Of a DNA stretch of 64,000 bases, positions 1-11,000 are shown one piece after another (within the stretch, counting starts at the first letter, position 1; each line of letters opens with the position of its first letter). Source of the stretch: Pleurodeles waltl (taxonomy: Eukaryota; Chordata; Amphibia; Caudata; Salamandridae); contig NC_090444.1 in the NCBI RefSeq assembly GCF_031143425.1, positions 1,315,035,324-1,315,099,323 on the forward strand, read 5' to 3'. Made by a program: the position numbers and the translations under genes. Under the pieces are notes generated by a model that saw only the letters and a list, made by a program, of their open reading frames with translations, made no database searches and was not told the DNA's origin.

Positions 1-1523
1 TAAAAATCAAAGATCATTAAAAACAAGACCTAAATTGGCCATTGAGGTTTTACTAGTCAATAAGTTGCGCTATGCTGTGTCAAAGAGACTTATAAAACTG
101 TGCCTTGATGAACTGGACAAATAATTAATATTTTGGGAAATACTACAATAGGCTGTTCTAGGCTCATATATGATGGATAAGCAGAATTAGAAATCCCAGA
201 GTGCAAAATAAAAAATATGGACCGGATGAACAACTCATGCACGGACCTGGGAGTCTTGATAGCTCTGCCATTGAACTCAGTTCTACGTTTCTCTCACAGA
301 GCAAGACATTGAGACAAAATCTGTCATTAGGAGTCTGGAGTAATTCATAGATAAATCATAATTCATAGATAATTATAATTCATAGATACCAACCAGAAAT
401 AGAGGTATTTTCATCATTTTGCTTACAGTAAATTTTATGTTTTAAAAAATATGCATGATAAACTGTGGACATTTAACAATATCCTTGGCAGTAAATATGT
501 GGATGGGATGGGAATGGAAGCAAAATTGTCTATTGGAAAATGGCCCAACCCCTGACAATTTAGAACAAGGTGAAACAATAGTTTTAATGAACAATGTACC
601 TGCTCAAGGTCAGCCCAATCTGTCACATTGCCATGGTGCATTGGATACTTGAGGGTGAGAGTACTTCTTGCGTGTTGAGCCTCATGCCCGACATAGATCT
701 CCTTGCTGAAACAAGTTGATTCTGTTCCCTAAAAATATCAAAACAATATCCATATATATCCAAAAACGTTCATTAGATCTGTTCTGCCAACGTTAGCTGT
801 CTGCCCGGCCTCTATAACAAAAACATCATAAAATGAATATGTGCATTCTTATGCATACACAGAGGGGAATTGGGCTAGCACTGTTCAGCCACTGGAATGT
901 TCGATGCCTTTCACATCTTGCTTCTGCTCCAGGACAACATTTAGCAAAGGGAAATGGGTTAGGCCACTTCAACCTCTGGCCAATGGGTCAACACATTTCA
1001 GCCATAACTTCTGTTGCTTTGTGAGTGATGGCATTTTGTCTTATCACAGTGCAAATGTGTTAAAACAAGTATACTTTATTGGCATGGCTTGTGGGTCACT
1101 GCTTTACTTTTCTCAGTGTCTGCCAGATGCCTTGCCGTTCCTTTAGTAGAATAGGAGTGTTAAACCACTCGTCTTCCAATGTTCCCTTCTTTGTTTGCTC
1201 CTTTTTATTTTAAGAGAACCTGGCAGTAAGTACCCTAGGTAGTGCTACTGGGCAGCTCAAAGCGCCCAGCAGCTCCCCAGCCAGTGCTGTTTGGCTGCAT
1301 CATTGGTATGGAGTGAAACACAGATTTTCAGCCCATTATTTGTACATTCCTTGTCATTTTGAAATGGTAATCTGCATACAGTATTATTGTTTTACTATTC
1401 CAAAATGGTCACTAACTTAAAATCAGTGGAACAGTAAGATGGAACAGTAAGACAATAATACACTTATGACCATCATGTTGATTCTAAACCTGATAACCAT
1501 CTTAGAACTATTTAATTATTTAC
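1..1523. other. Unassigned non-coding stretch
   Basis: I recognise no gene or repeat here. The open frames are all about 100 codons or shorter, overlap one another in several frames and contain no familiar motif. Base composition is ordinary to AT-rich. A short imperfect local duplication ('attcatagat' repeated around 340-390) is the only visible structure. Confidence 0.5.
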
Positions 1524-2085
1524 TTACCGTATTTGTGGAGTGCAAACACTTATCTCAAGAGGGACACCACGGTGCTGCATTGTTGCATGTCCAGCCATCT
1601 GATGCACTGGGTTTAGTCTACGAAAAGCCAGGTTTTTAGTTTTTTTCCTCAAACTGACCTGGTCGTCGATGAGGCAGAGATCCAGGGGCAGTAAACTGCA
1701 CTGGGCCGCAGCCAAATAAGTGAATGATCGGCCTCCCATTCTGACTTTTTTGATGCACTTAGTTTTGGCTAGTGGTAAATTTAATGATCTCAGGTTTCGC
1801 GCTGGTTTGTAAAATTCCACCTTTGATCATAGAATTACAGGGCCAGAATGGTAGAGAACATTATGGGTGCGGCAGTGAAGTTTGAATCTGTCTCTCTTGC
1901 GAATTGGCAGCCAGTGAAGAGTTTTTAAGCACGCCAATGACGAGCTGTATATGTGTTTGTTGCAAATAAGTTTGGTAGCTGCATTTCGTATCATCAGGAA
2001 TCATGTAAAGACGAATTCAGCCATACCCACATACAGTACATTTCAGTAGTACAACATACTAGTGATCAGGGCCTGGGCTACAGAC
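1524..2085 (-). pseudogene. L2/CR1-type LINE ORF2 3' fragment (end of reverse transcriptase)
   Basis: Read on the minus strand, this matches the C-terminal part of an L2-type non-LTR retrotransposon reverse transcriptase. In order it shows a 'YVG' segment where this family usually has NALYVGLP (about 2030), the 'LHWLPIRKR' block (about 1900), an 'ARNLRS' block (about 1800) and 'GGRSFTYLAAA' followed by 'LPLDL' (about 1690-1740). These landmarks recur at the end of L2/CR1 ORF2 proteins. The frame has several stops and shifts, and the expected Trp-Asn-Ser before LPL is altered, so the copy is dead. Upstream RT motifs are absent, so the copy is 5'-truncated, as is usual for LINEs. The clade (L2 rather than CR1) is inferred by eye. 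Confidence 0.7.
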
Positions 2086-4020
2086 TACGATTCTGTGCCA
2101 GCTGGGATCCAGCGAAAAGGTTTTCTTAAGAGCTTGAGTAGGCTAAATCATTAGCCACAGGTGGCATTAACTTGCTCTTGCATGGATAACGAGTCGAAAA
2201 CGCCTACATTTTTTTACACTTGTTTAGGCTCAGGTGCAGAGTTCAGAGAAGCAGGACACCAGGAAGAATCCCAGATCTGATGGGCACCACTGAAGAGTAA
2301 AGTCTCTGTATTACTGGCATTAAGCTTAATAAAGTACTTAATGTGCTATGTATAAAAGCCTCCCTAAATGTCCACGCTTAATTATTTTTATTCCAAGCAA
2401 ATGACTGCCACATTTAAGCAGCAACACATTTTCTCTTATTTTCTTTGTCTTTTGTTTGACTTTTTCAGGTGTATACTTGCAATAAAATACGCATGTTTCT
2501 CCAAGTCTAGTAAACTCAGATTACCTGTGTTCAAATCCAACATTCATAGCTTTAAATGTCAATGTCCATCATTTTCCTCCTCGATAACCAATCACTACAG
2601 AGTTAGCTCAAGGCCTTTTGGTCCCGCTAGCTCAATCTAATCCAGCTTCTATCGTGGGTGGATCCACAGTCATGCAGCATAGAAACAGCGCCAGCCTCCT
2701 TCCATGCCACCTCTGGATAGGGCATTGTAGTCCAAGCTTCCTTCCACCTTCTTCCACTGCAGGGGCCACAGTCGCAGGCATTCCACTGCCAATACTCTAG
2801 GGACACATCTCCTGCCTCGAGAGACTGATAGTCTAGGTCCGGCATGTTCCACAACTACTGTGGATACATGTGCTTCATACTGTGTGCCCATGACCAGCTG
2901 GGTTGTGTATGATGTTATTCCAGTGTGTCAAATGGGTATAATATGTGATATATGATCCTATACGGTATGGATAGGCACTTCTAAAAGTGGACTTCTAACA
3001 CACTAGAAATAGAATGATAGTGCATAAGGATGGTGATAACTATCTCACATAAACTGTATTGTAGGTAGACACTTGAACAACAGGGCTATTATCAACTGAC
3101 TGGTTGACAGTTACTACCCAGTAACCACCAAAGTAGAGCATCATAGGAGGTTTAACCGTTTCTACGTATTGGTGTAAAGGGAAAAGGGAAACAATTGGCC
3201 GGAAAGAATCACGGAAGGGGAGTCACTGGAGAAGATAAAAAACAAATGCATTTTCAATAAGGCTTACGGCACAGATGCATACAACAGCACCTCATGTTTG
3301 CGGATCAGTGGCACACAGTCTGCAGCTTCCCTTGCCAACAGTGAGAAGCGCGGGCCTTGGGCGCAGATAAACAGTGAGAGCCTTGGGATGATAATGCAGA
3401 GCTGGCGTTTTGGATTCGAGTATCGAGGAAGATGGCATTGTGTCTAATATATCCTCACAAACAACTCCCACTGAATGGTAGTGCAATCACAACAAGCATT
3501 AGTAGGGAGTAATGGCTGTACATCGTTTTCCCGCCCATGCAGAGTTGTTTCTTTGACAGCTCTTCTGAAGACCCCTGCTCTGCAGCTTACCTCGGCGTCC
3601 AGGGGGCTCTGGTGGACATTCAGAACGTTTTATCAGAATTAAAACGGTGGTGAGGGGGCTCCGGGGCTTGGCTCTTGTCGGGTGTATGAATAACTACCGG
3701 GCTCGAGCCTCTGCCCTAGGGACTGAACTACCGTACCCCAAAGTCAATAAGCTAAGTGCCCAGGAGGAGCAGTCAGACCTTGGGGGGTGACAGCTAGTTG
3801 TGCCGTGGCCAATGAAGGGCCTCACCTACATGATGGACATCACAGTTATCGCATTTCAAAGTGTACGCCCTAGAAAAAGATTTAACTTGTGCTAGTCTTT
3901 ATATAGTTTGAAAGTTGGGCAACTTTAGAAAATTAAGTACAAATGTTGTGGTCTGGAATTTATAGAAGCAGTAAACTATCAAACTCAAGCTTGGGACCCT
4001 GTACTATTAGGGTTACGCAT
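2086..4020. other. Unassigned non-coding stretch
   Basis: No coding region or repeat family is recognised. Frames of up to 90 codons occur but have no motif and no consistent codon pattern. I looked here specifically for the missing 5' LTR of the downstream ERV, using the TATA, polyadenylation and terminal sequences of its 3' LTR, and found no match by eye. Confidence 0.45.
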
Positions 4021-4264
4021 TTTGAGGCCTCATTCGAGAAGTTGAATTAGATTTTTTTGGATAAAACTGATTGACAGAATGATGATGGGCTAGGTCCACC
4101 GCGACTTTCCCGGGATCTCGGAGCTTGCGAATGGAGAGAACGGAGGTGTGGAAACAGCGTTGGCGGTACTAGTGATGGTATGAGTGATGTTAGGGTTTTG
4201 CGCTTGCACAGCTTATTGCCGCAGGGTGTGTGAAAAGGGTGCGAGGGATTTTTTTCTTTAAAGG

Positions 4265-4372
4265 ATAGCGGAGGTGCGACTCCGAGTGTAGAAGTAGAGA
4301 AGTCGTCGAACTTCATAGAAATAGCGGAGGTGCGGCTCCGGGTGTGAGAGTAGGGAAGTCGTCGAACTTCAT
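4265..4372 (+). repeat. Two-copy 56-bp tandem repeat in ERV leader
   Basis: Two adjacent copies begin with 'atagcggaggtgcg' at 4265 and 4321. Both end in 'agtcgtcgaacttcat', giving a period of 56 bp with a few substitutions between copies. Confidence 0.85.
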
Positions 4373-4971
4373 GTGCGTGTGGCGCTTTGTGCATAAAAAG
4401 GTCCACGTGGTTGTTGTTGTTGAGACGGGCCCTGCGAGGTCAAGAGACTCCGGAGTATGTTGATCCATGTTGTGGTCTGGGCGGTTTAGTAGGTTGATCG
4501 GGCGTGGTCAACGAGTCGGTACGTGTGTTAGGGAGTGAAAGAAACTTCGACTTCGGGCTTTGACAAGATTCTAAGTGCACTAGAACAGATCATTGACAAG
4601 TTGAGAGTAGGTCTGCAGGTCAGATTTGCTTGCGAACGTGGGGACCGAGAAAGACGGAATAGCGGCCGAGGCTAGTGAAAGGTCCCTAAGGTCCTGAAGC
4701 GATTGTGTTACCCTTCCTGTAGTAAATCGACAGATCTGTTTTAGTTTTTGGTAGCTCGCGATACATGCAAGAAGTTGTTACGAGAGGAGCTGAGTGAAGG
4801 AAGACTAGCCGCGAGGCTTTGTCAGCCGCAGTGTGTGTGAGTGTGACGTCACTAGGAGCCGCGCTGGGATAGGTTGGTTGGAGAAAAGGGTCACGCACGG
4901 ATTGGACGCAGTCCGTGGGGCTCGATTGGAAGGGGAAAGGCAGGCGAAGAGTATTCCGGGAATTAAAGTCA

Positions 4972-5039
4972 CCTATTGATTACAAATTTTGTGGAATAAA
5001 AGTGACCTATTGATTATAAACTTTGTGAAATAAAAGACA
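4972..5039 (+). repeat. Two-copy 34-bp tandem repeat abutting the gag start codon
   Basis: The unit begins 'cctattgatta' at 4972 and again at 5006 and ends in 'gaataaaag' or 'gaaataaaag'. The copies differ at a few positions. The second copy ends a few bases before the gag ATG at 5045, so the repeat forms the immediate 5' context of translation initiation. Confidence 0.85.
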
Positions 5040-5044
5040 AGAAA

Positions 5045-8000
5045 ATGAAATTCCTTAAAGCATTTAGGAGCGCGATGAAGGGGGAGTCTTACATCAAAGC
5101 GAGCGTAGGAGAGGAGACGCCGCCCGAGGGCACACCAGCTTACACTGTAATGGAGGAAAAAGGGGTAGCTCCGTGTCTTTGGCTAAAGCAATGGCACAAA
5201 CTGACAGAGAAACATGGGAGCGTAGCGTTCCCGATACATGGGACATTCAATATAAGGATCCTAGAGAATTTGAGATTCACGATGTATGACATGAAGGTGC
5301 CTCCAAGGCCAGCACAGTTTGAGGCTCTAGCAATCTGGGAATTAATGGCTAGACAGCAACAGAAGAATAAGTTTGAAACAAGGATGAGGAAGGTAGAAAA
5401 GACACTAGCGGATGCTAGGTGGGATAATGCGCAGAAGGTGTGGAGGTCAGATGTATTGCAGGGGATAAAATTGTTTCCCGCAGTTACTAAGGAAGAAGAG
5501 GAGACAGGTAAGAAAGCTACCTGTAAGACAGACAGGAAGTGTTCCAAGGATAGAGAGGACGAGGAAAAATTGAGAAGAGAAGAGGAGTTAGAGGATGAGG
5601 AGTTAATAATGCAATTGCTGAACGACCGTCCACCACCTTATGCGGAGAATGGACAAGGTCCAAGTACCAGTTCTGCCCCTCCGGCACCGGTACAGATCAG
5701 TGAAACCCAGAGTTCAGGAGCGTCATCGGGGTCTAAGGACCCGAGTTTACTGTTCACCCCGCAGATACCGCAGGTTAGGAGAATATATCCAGATGTGCCC
5801 ATAATGAAACCAGCAGAAAATTATCAACCGCAGATGCCAGGGTACTACAGCAGTGACAATAGTGGAGTAATGGTTCTAGAACAAACAGTAAGGGGAGTAC
5901 AGAATGGTCACAACCCAACAATGATACAGGCTGGATCAACTCAGTTTATGATGCCTCAAAAGCAGATGCAGGGAGGAAACGCACATGCTCAGATGACGGG
6001 GAGTCAGATGGGCATGCCGGCAATGATGACCCATAGTATGGGAATGAACATGCCTCAGAACATGGGAAATGGACAGAACCCAGACGCAATATCACTACCC
6101 ATTACTGTAGGTCCACCGGTACCTCTGTACAGTCAGCCTAACTTAGGTATGAGCGGTCAGGGATCAATACTGCAGAAGGGGACAGAAAGGAGGTGCATAG
6201 AGAACACTCCAGGGATAACTCCTATAGCGGCTCAGCCAAATGGATCTGGATCCTTGATGGAGTTTAGTCCCATATGTGCTCAGTCTACACTGGTGAGGTC
6301 GAGTCCCCCACTGATAATACCTTTAACATCGAATACTGAAAAGTTGCCGCAACCATCAATGGCAGTCGATGTGAATGCTACACTGATGGGGGTAAATGCG
6401 CAACAGCTGACACAGTGGTTCAACAGCTTGAATTCCACACAAAGTTCAGACAGTGGGAAAGGAGAAGATTACTTGAATAGGATGAGGCTGAACATGGAAG
6501 CACAAGAATTGGTGGAAGGGAATATGGGTGTGAATAGGTTAGAGTCCTACACGGAAGAGGAGCTGAGGTATCTATGTCCAAAGATCACGAAAGAAGTGAA
6601 CAAGGTACATAAAAGTTTGCAGGAAGTAGCGGACAGAAACGGGATTGACATAGGCAAGACGAAACACTTGAGCAGGAGCTATAGGTTGGATTTTGGGACC
6701 ACAGATTTTGAACACATGAGGTCAGCAGGTATGAAGGCACACCTTAGAGAATTGTTGCAGAGTGCCCAAGTGTGGAGGTGCTTAGACAAGTGGGAAAGCA
6801 GGTGGGTAAAGAGGAAGGATAAGAGGAGGGACAGTGCTACAGAGCACAACGAGAAAAGACCGCAGAGCAGCGAGACAGTAACCATGTTACCAATGAGGGA
6901 GACAGCAGGTGGAAAATTAATACATGTACCATGGCACAGAAGCGACATTCAGTCATTTACGGATGATTTTCCCAAACTGAGAGAGAAGCCGATTGAATGG
7001 TATCAACAGACTGATAGGTTTGTGAAGCTTGCAAAATGTCTCTGGGAAGACCTGAACACTCTCTTTGAGATCGTGGTTCCGGCAGATTTGTGGGAGGATT
7101 GCAAAAGAGCTGTAGGTTGGCCGACAAGTGAACCAGAGAGAGACAGGGAGACGGGTGCACCATCACCTATGGTGATGAGTTTGTACTATAAGGTGATTGA
7201 GCATTTGAAGACGAAGGTGGCCGCGAAAAATGTGGATTGGCAGAAGATTGATCGAACTGCCCAAGAGGCTAAAGAATCGATTCATAGTTACTATGAGAGG
7301 TTGTTGAAGGCGTTTAAGAACTACAGTGGCACGGAAACAATCGAGGCGAAAGATATGCTTCATTTTGTGTTCAGATTTGTGGAAGGGCTGAGACCGGAGA
7401 TAGGTCAGATGATAAAGTCGCATTTGATTTGCTGGCAGTCGAAACCGATTGATGAAGTCTTGAATTATGCGAAATATTGTAGCGACGAGATTGAGGTGAA
7501 ACAGAAGAAGCTGAAAGAGAAGGTGATGATGATGCAACTTAAAGCAGCTCAGACAGGTCTGCAAGGTTTGCAAGGGATGCAAGGGTTCCAACAGCAGGTA
7601 CCGCAGCCGCAGCCGCAGTTGCAGGGAAACATGCCGTTTCAGCCACAGGCTAGAGGCAGAGGCAGAGGAGGTTTTGTGAATAACGGTCCGGATTTAAACA
7701 CTGTTGTAACGGGTGTGCAGGCAATGAAGAAGGTGATGCCGTGTCACGTGCGCGGAATTGTAGGTCATTGGAAACGCGAGTGCCCGATGGTGGTGCAGGA
7801 AGGTGCAGGTGGAGGTGTAGGTGTTGGTCAGCAAAACAATGATGTCAATGCATTTCAGACAATGAGGGGACCGAAAATGAGAAGTCCAAACCCAAATTTT
7901 CAGACCATAAATCAATTGCAGGGATTACAACCTATGCAGCCGCAGCAGATGCAGATGCCTCGTATGCAGATGACGCAAATGCAGCCGATGCAACAGCTGT

Positions 8001-11000
8001 TACCCATGGTACCTAATCAGCAAATGCAAATACCTTTGGCACCAATGAGTCAGCAGCAAGTGATGGTTCCTCCACAGGTCTCGGGTCAGGTAATGAGTAC
8101 AAATGGCACCGTACAACAGTTCCCATTACACAGTGAGAGTGGAATAAACAATGTATGGGAGAGTGAAAGCTCAGAAGAGGAAGGAGATTGTGTGCTTGCA
8201 GCATCCTTAGAAGTTGATCAAAAGGGTCCGTACGTAGAGGGAAGAGTATTGGGTCATCGTGTTTCATTCTTGGTGGACACGGGAGCCACACGTTCAACTG
8301 TTAAGAGTAGTGAAGTACCGAATTTGCCACTCTCAAGGAGGACAGTTCAAGTGGTGGGAGTAGCAAACAGACATCTGACGAACCCAATAACAGATCCGGT
8401 ACCAGTCAGCATCGGTAACTATCAAGGGGTGCATCAGTTTGTGATATGTGACTCAAGCCCAATAGCACTGTTAGGGAGAGACCTATTGTGCAAATTTGGA
8501 TGTTCGATCATGTGTTCGAACGAAGGAATAACGATACAGACGAGCAGTGATGGGGAAGAAGAGGACAGTGTAGAGGCAGATGAGATGGAAACGGTAGATG
8601 AAGAATATCCTCTGATTTGTCTTTTCCCGATGATAACTGAAGAAGATATTCCAGCTGAATTACGGGAAACAGTCGGAAAAGAGGTGTGGGACATGACAGG
8701 GAAAGAGGTGGGATTGATGAAAGGAGTGGAACCAGTGAAAGTGACGGTAAAGCCCAATGCGATCTTTCCCCAGACCCCACAATACCACATGGCACAAGAT
8801 ACCCTCATGAAAGTTGCCCAACTCATTGACAAATTTGTAAAACAGTGGGTACTGAAAGAAGTGTTAAGCAGTCCATGTAATTCACCAATAATGGGACTAA
8901 TAAAGCCAAGTGGAAAGGTCCGACTTGTGCAAGACTTGAGGAAAATAAATGACATCATAGTCAAATGCTGCCCAGTAGTACCGAATCCAGCTGTGATAAT
9001 GTTTCAAATTCCTTGCGATGCCGAATGGTTCTCGGTCATCGATTTGTCACAAGCATTCTTTTCTGTGCCTCTTCATGAGGACAGCCAATTTCTCTTTTGT
9101 TTCAAATTCCTAGACAGAGTGTACAGTTGGTGTCGAATTCCTCAAGGGTTTTCTGAGTCACCGTCGATATTCAATCAGGTTCTAAAGAAAGACTTGGAAG
9201 AGTTAGAGTTGCCATTCGAGTCAACCCTAGTACAGTACATTGACGACTTACTGGTTGCATCAAAGACAGAAAGTGGCTGCACAGCCGATACCATTGCTCT
9301 GTTGAACCATTTGGGAAGGAATGGACACAAGGTGTCTCCTTCCAAATTACAGTTCTGCCAGAAGAAAGTGAAATACTTGGGTCACCAAATAGAGAAAGGG
9401 TCACGGAGAATAATGAAGGAAAGAATTACAAGTGTACTTCAGATGAGTCCGCCCAAGACGAGAAAGGAGGTGAGGAAGTTCTTGGGAATGGTGGGCTACT
9501 GTCGACAGTGGATTCCCAACTTCTCGACTCTAGCGAAGCCTTTACTGAAACTGACCCAGAAGGATGCTTTGGATCAAATTGAGCTGAAAGGAGATGAGAT
9601 GGATGCCTTTGTTGAATTGAAAGAATGCATGTGTAGGGCTCCAGCTTTAGGTATGCCTGATTACACAAAGCCTTTCACATTGTTTTGCCATGAACGTGAT
9701 GCATGTTCTTTGTCTGTCTTGACTCAAGCCCATGGTGGCGTAAACAGACCAGTAGCGTATTTTTCAGCTACTTTGGATCCGGTCGCAGCAGCACTCCCAG
9801 GGTGTTTGCGCGCCGTAGCAGCAGTTGGTATCAGCCTCACTCAGAGTGAAGGAATAGTGATGGGACACCCAGTAACAGTCATGGTCCCACACTCAGTTGA
9901 GATACTTTTGACCCGCTCCCAAACGCAACACATGACCGGAGCAAGACTCACAAGGTATGAAACGATTATTCTGGGCTCACCGAATGTGCAACTGAAAAGG
10001 TGCACTACGTTGAATCCAGCAACCTTGCTTCCTGGAGAAAATGTCGAAATTGAGAACGCTGAAGACGTCGAGCATGACTGCCTTCAGGTGACTGAATTTT
10101 GCACAAAACCCCGACCGGACATTAAGGATACGAAGCTTGATGAAAATGACCAAATTCTTTTTGTTGAATGTTCATGTCTAAGAGACGGGATGGGGATTTT
10201 GAAAGCAGGATACGCTGTATGCACTGTAACAGGGGTCTTGGAAGCGGGATGGCTCCAAGGAGTCTATTCTGCACAAGTAGCAGAACTTGTAGCCCTCACC
10301 AGAGCATGTCAACTGTCTGCATTGATGAAAGTCACCATTTACACTGATAGCCAATATGGGTTTGGGATTGTGCACGACTTTGGACAATTATGGTCACAGA
10401 GAGGGTTCCTGACTTCTTCAGGATCCCCAGTGAAGAACGGGGAGAGAATAAGGGAATTGTTACACGCTATTCAAGTGCCAGCCGAAGTTGCAGTGGTAAA
10501 GTGCAGTGCTCACACGAAAGGACAGGACTATGTTTCTCTGGGAAATGCATATGCGGATCAAGTCGCAAGATTTTGTGCCTTGAACTGTATATTACTGAGA
10601 GATGAATGGAACTCAATAAGTGAGCCAGAACTCGAACCAGCTGAAGCATTTGCCTTGAAGGTCATAGATACAATAGAGGAACTAAAAGCACTACAGAATA
10701 ATGTCAGAGAGGATGAAAGAGATTCCTGGATTAAATCACAATGTATAAAGAGACAAGACGAGTTATGGGTTTCACATGAGGGAAAATTTGTTTTGCCAAA
10801 CAGTCTCCTATCACAGCTTGCGCGGTTCTATCATGGGCAAGCTCACCTAGGGAGAGATGCCATGATAAGATTGTTCAAAACTGATTGGTTTAACCCCAGA
10901 TTTCGTCAAGCTGCAGAAGCAGTTTACCATCGATGTGTCACTTGCCAGCAGATGAACCCAGGAAAGGGAACAGTTGTGAACGCGAGTCACATTGGGAGGG

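Larger units (their letters stand above)
4021..5044 (+). other. Probable ERV leader upstream of gag
   Basis: This GC-richer stretch directly precedes the retroviral gag start and probably contains the untranslated leader. It carries two sets of short direct repeats, annotated separately. A possible splice donor, GTACGT, lies at 4519-4524 and could pair with the env acceptor at 12885, but this is only a consensus match. No LTR end and no convincing tRNA primer-binding site were found, so the left boundary of retroviral DNA is unknown. Confidence 0.45.

Noticed and set aside
3540..4020. 5' LTR of the ERV
   Set aside because: There is no TATA or AATAAA arrangement and no similarity by eye to the 3' LTR. 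The 'tgtactattaggg' near 3999 only shares five bases with the LTR start.
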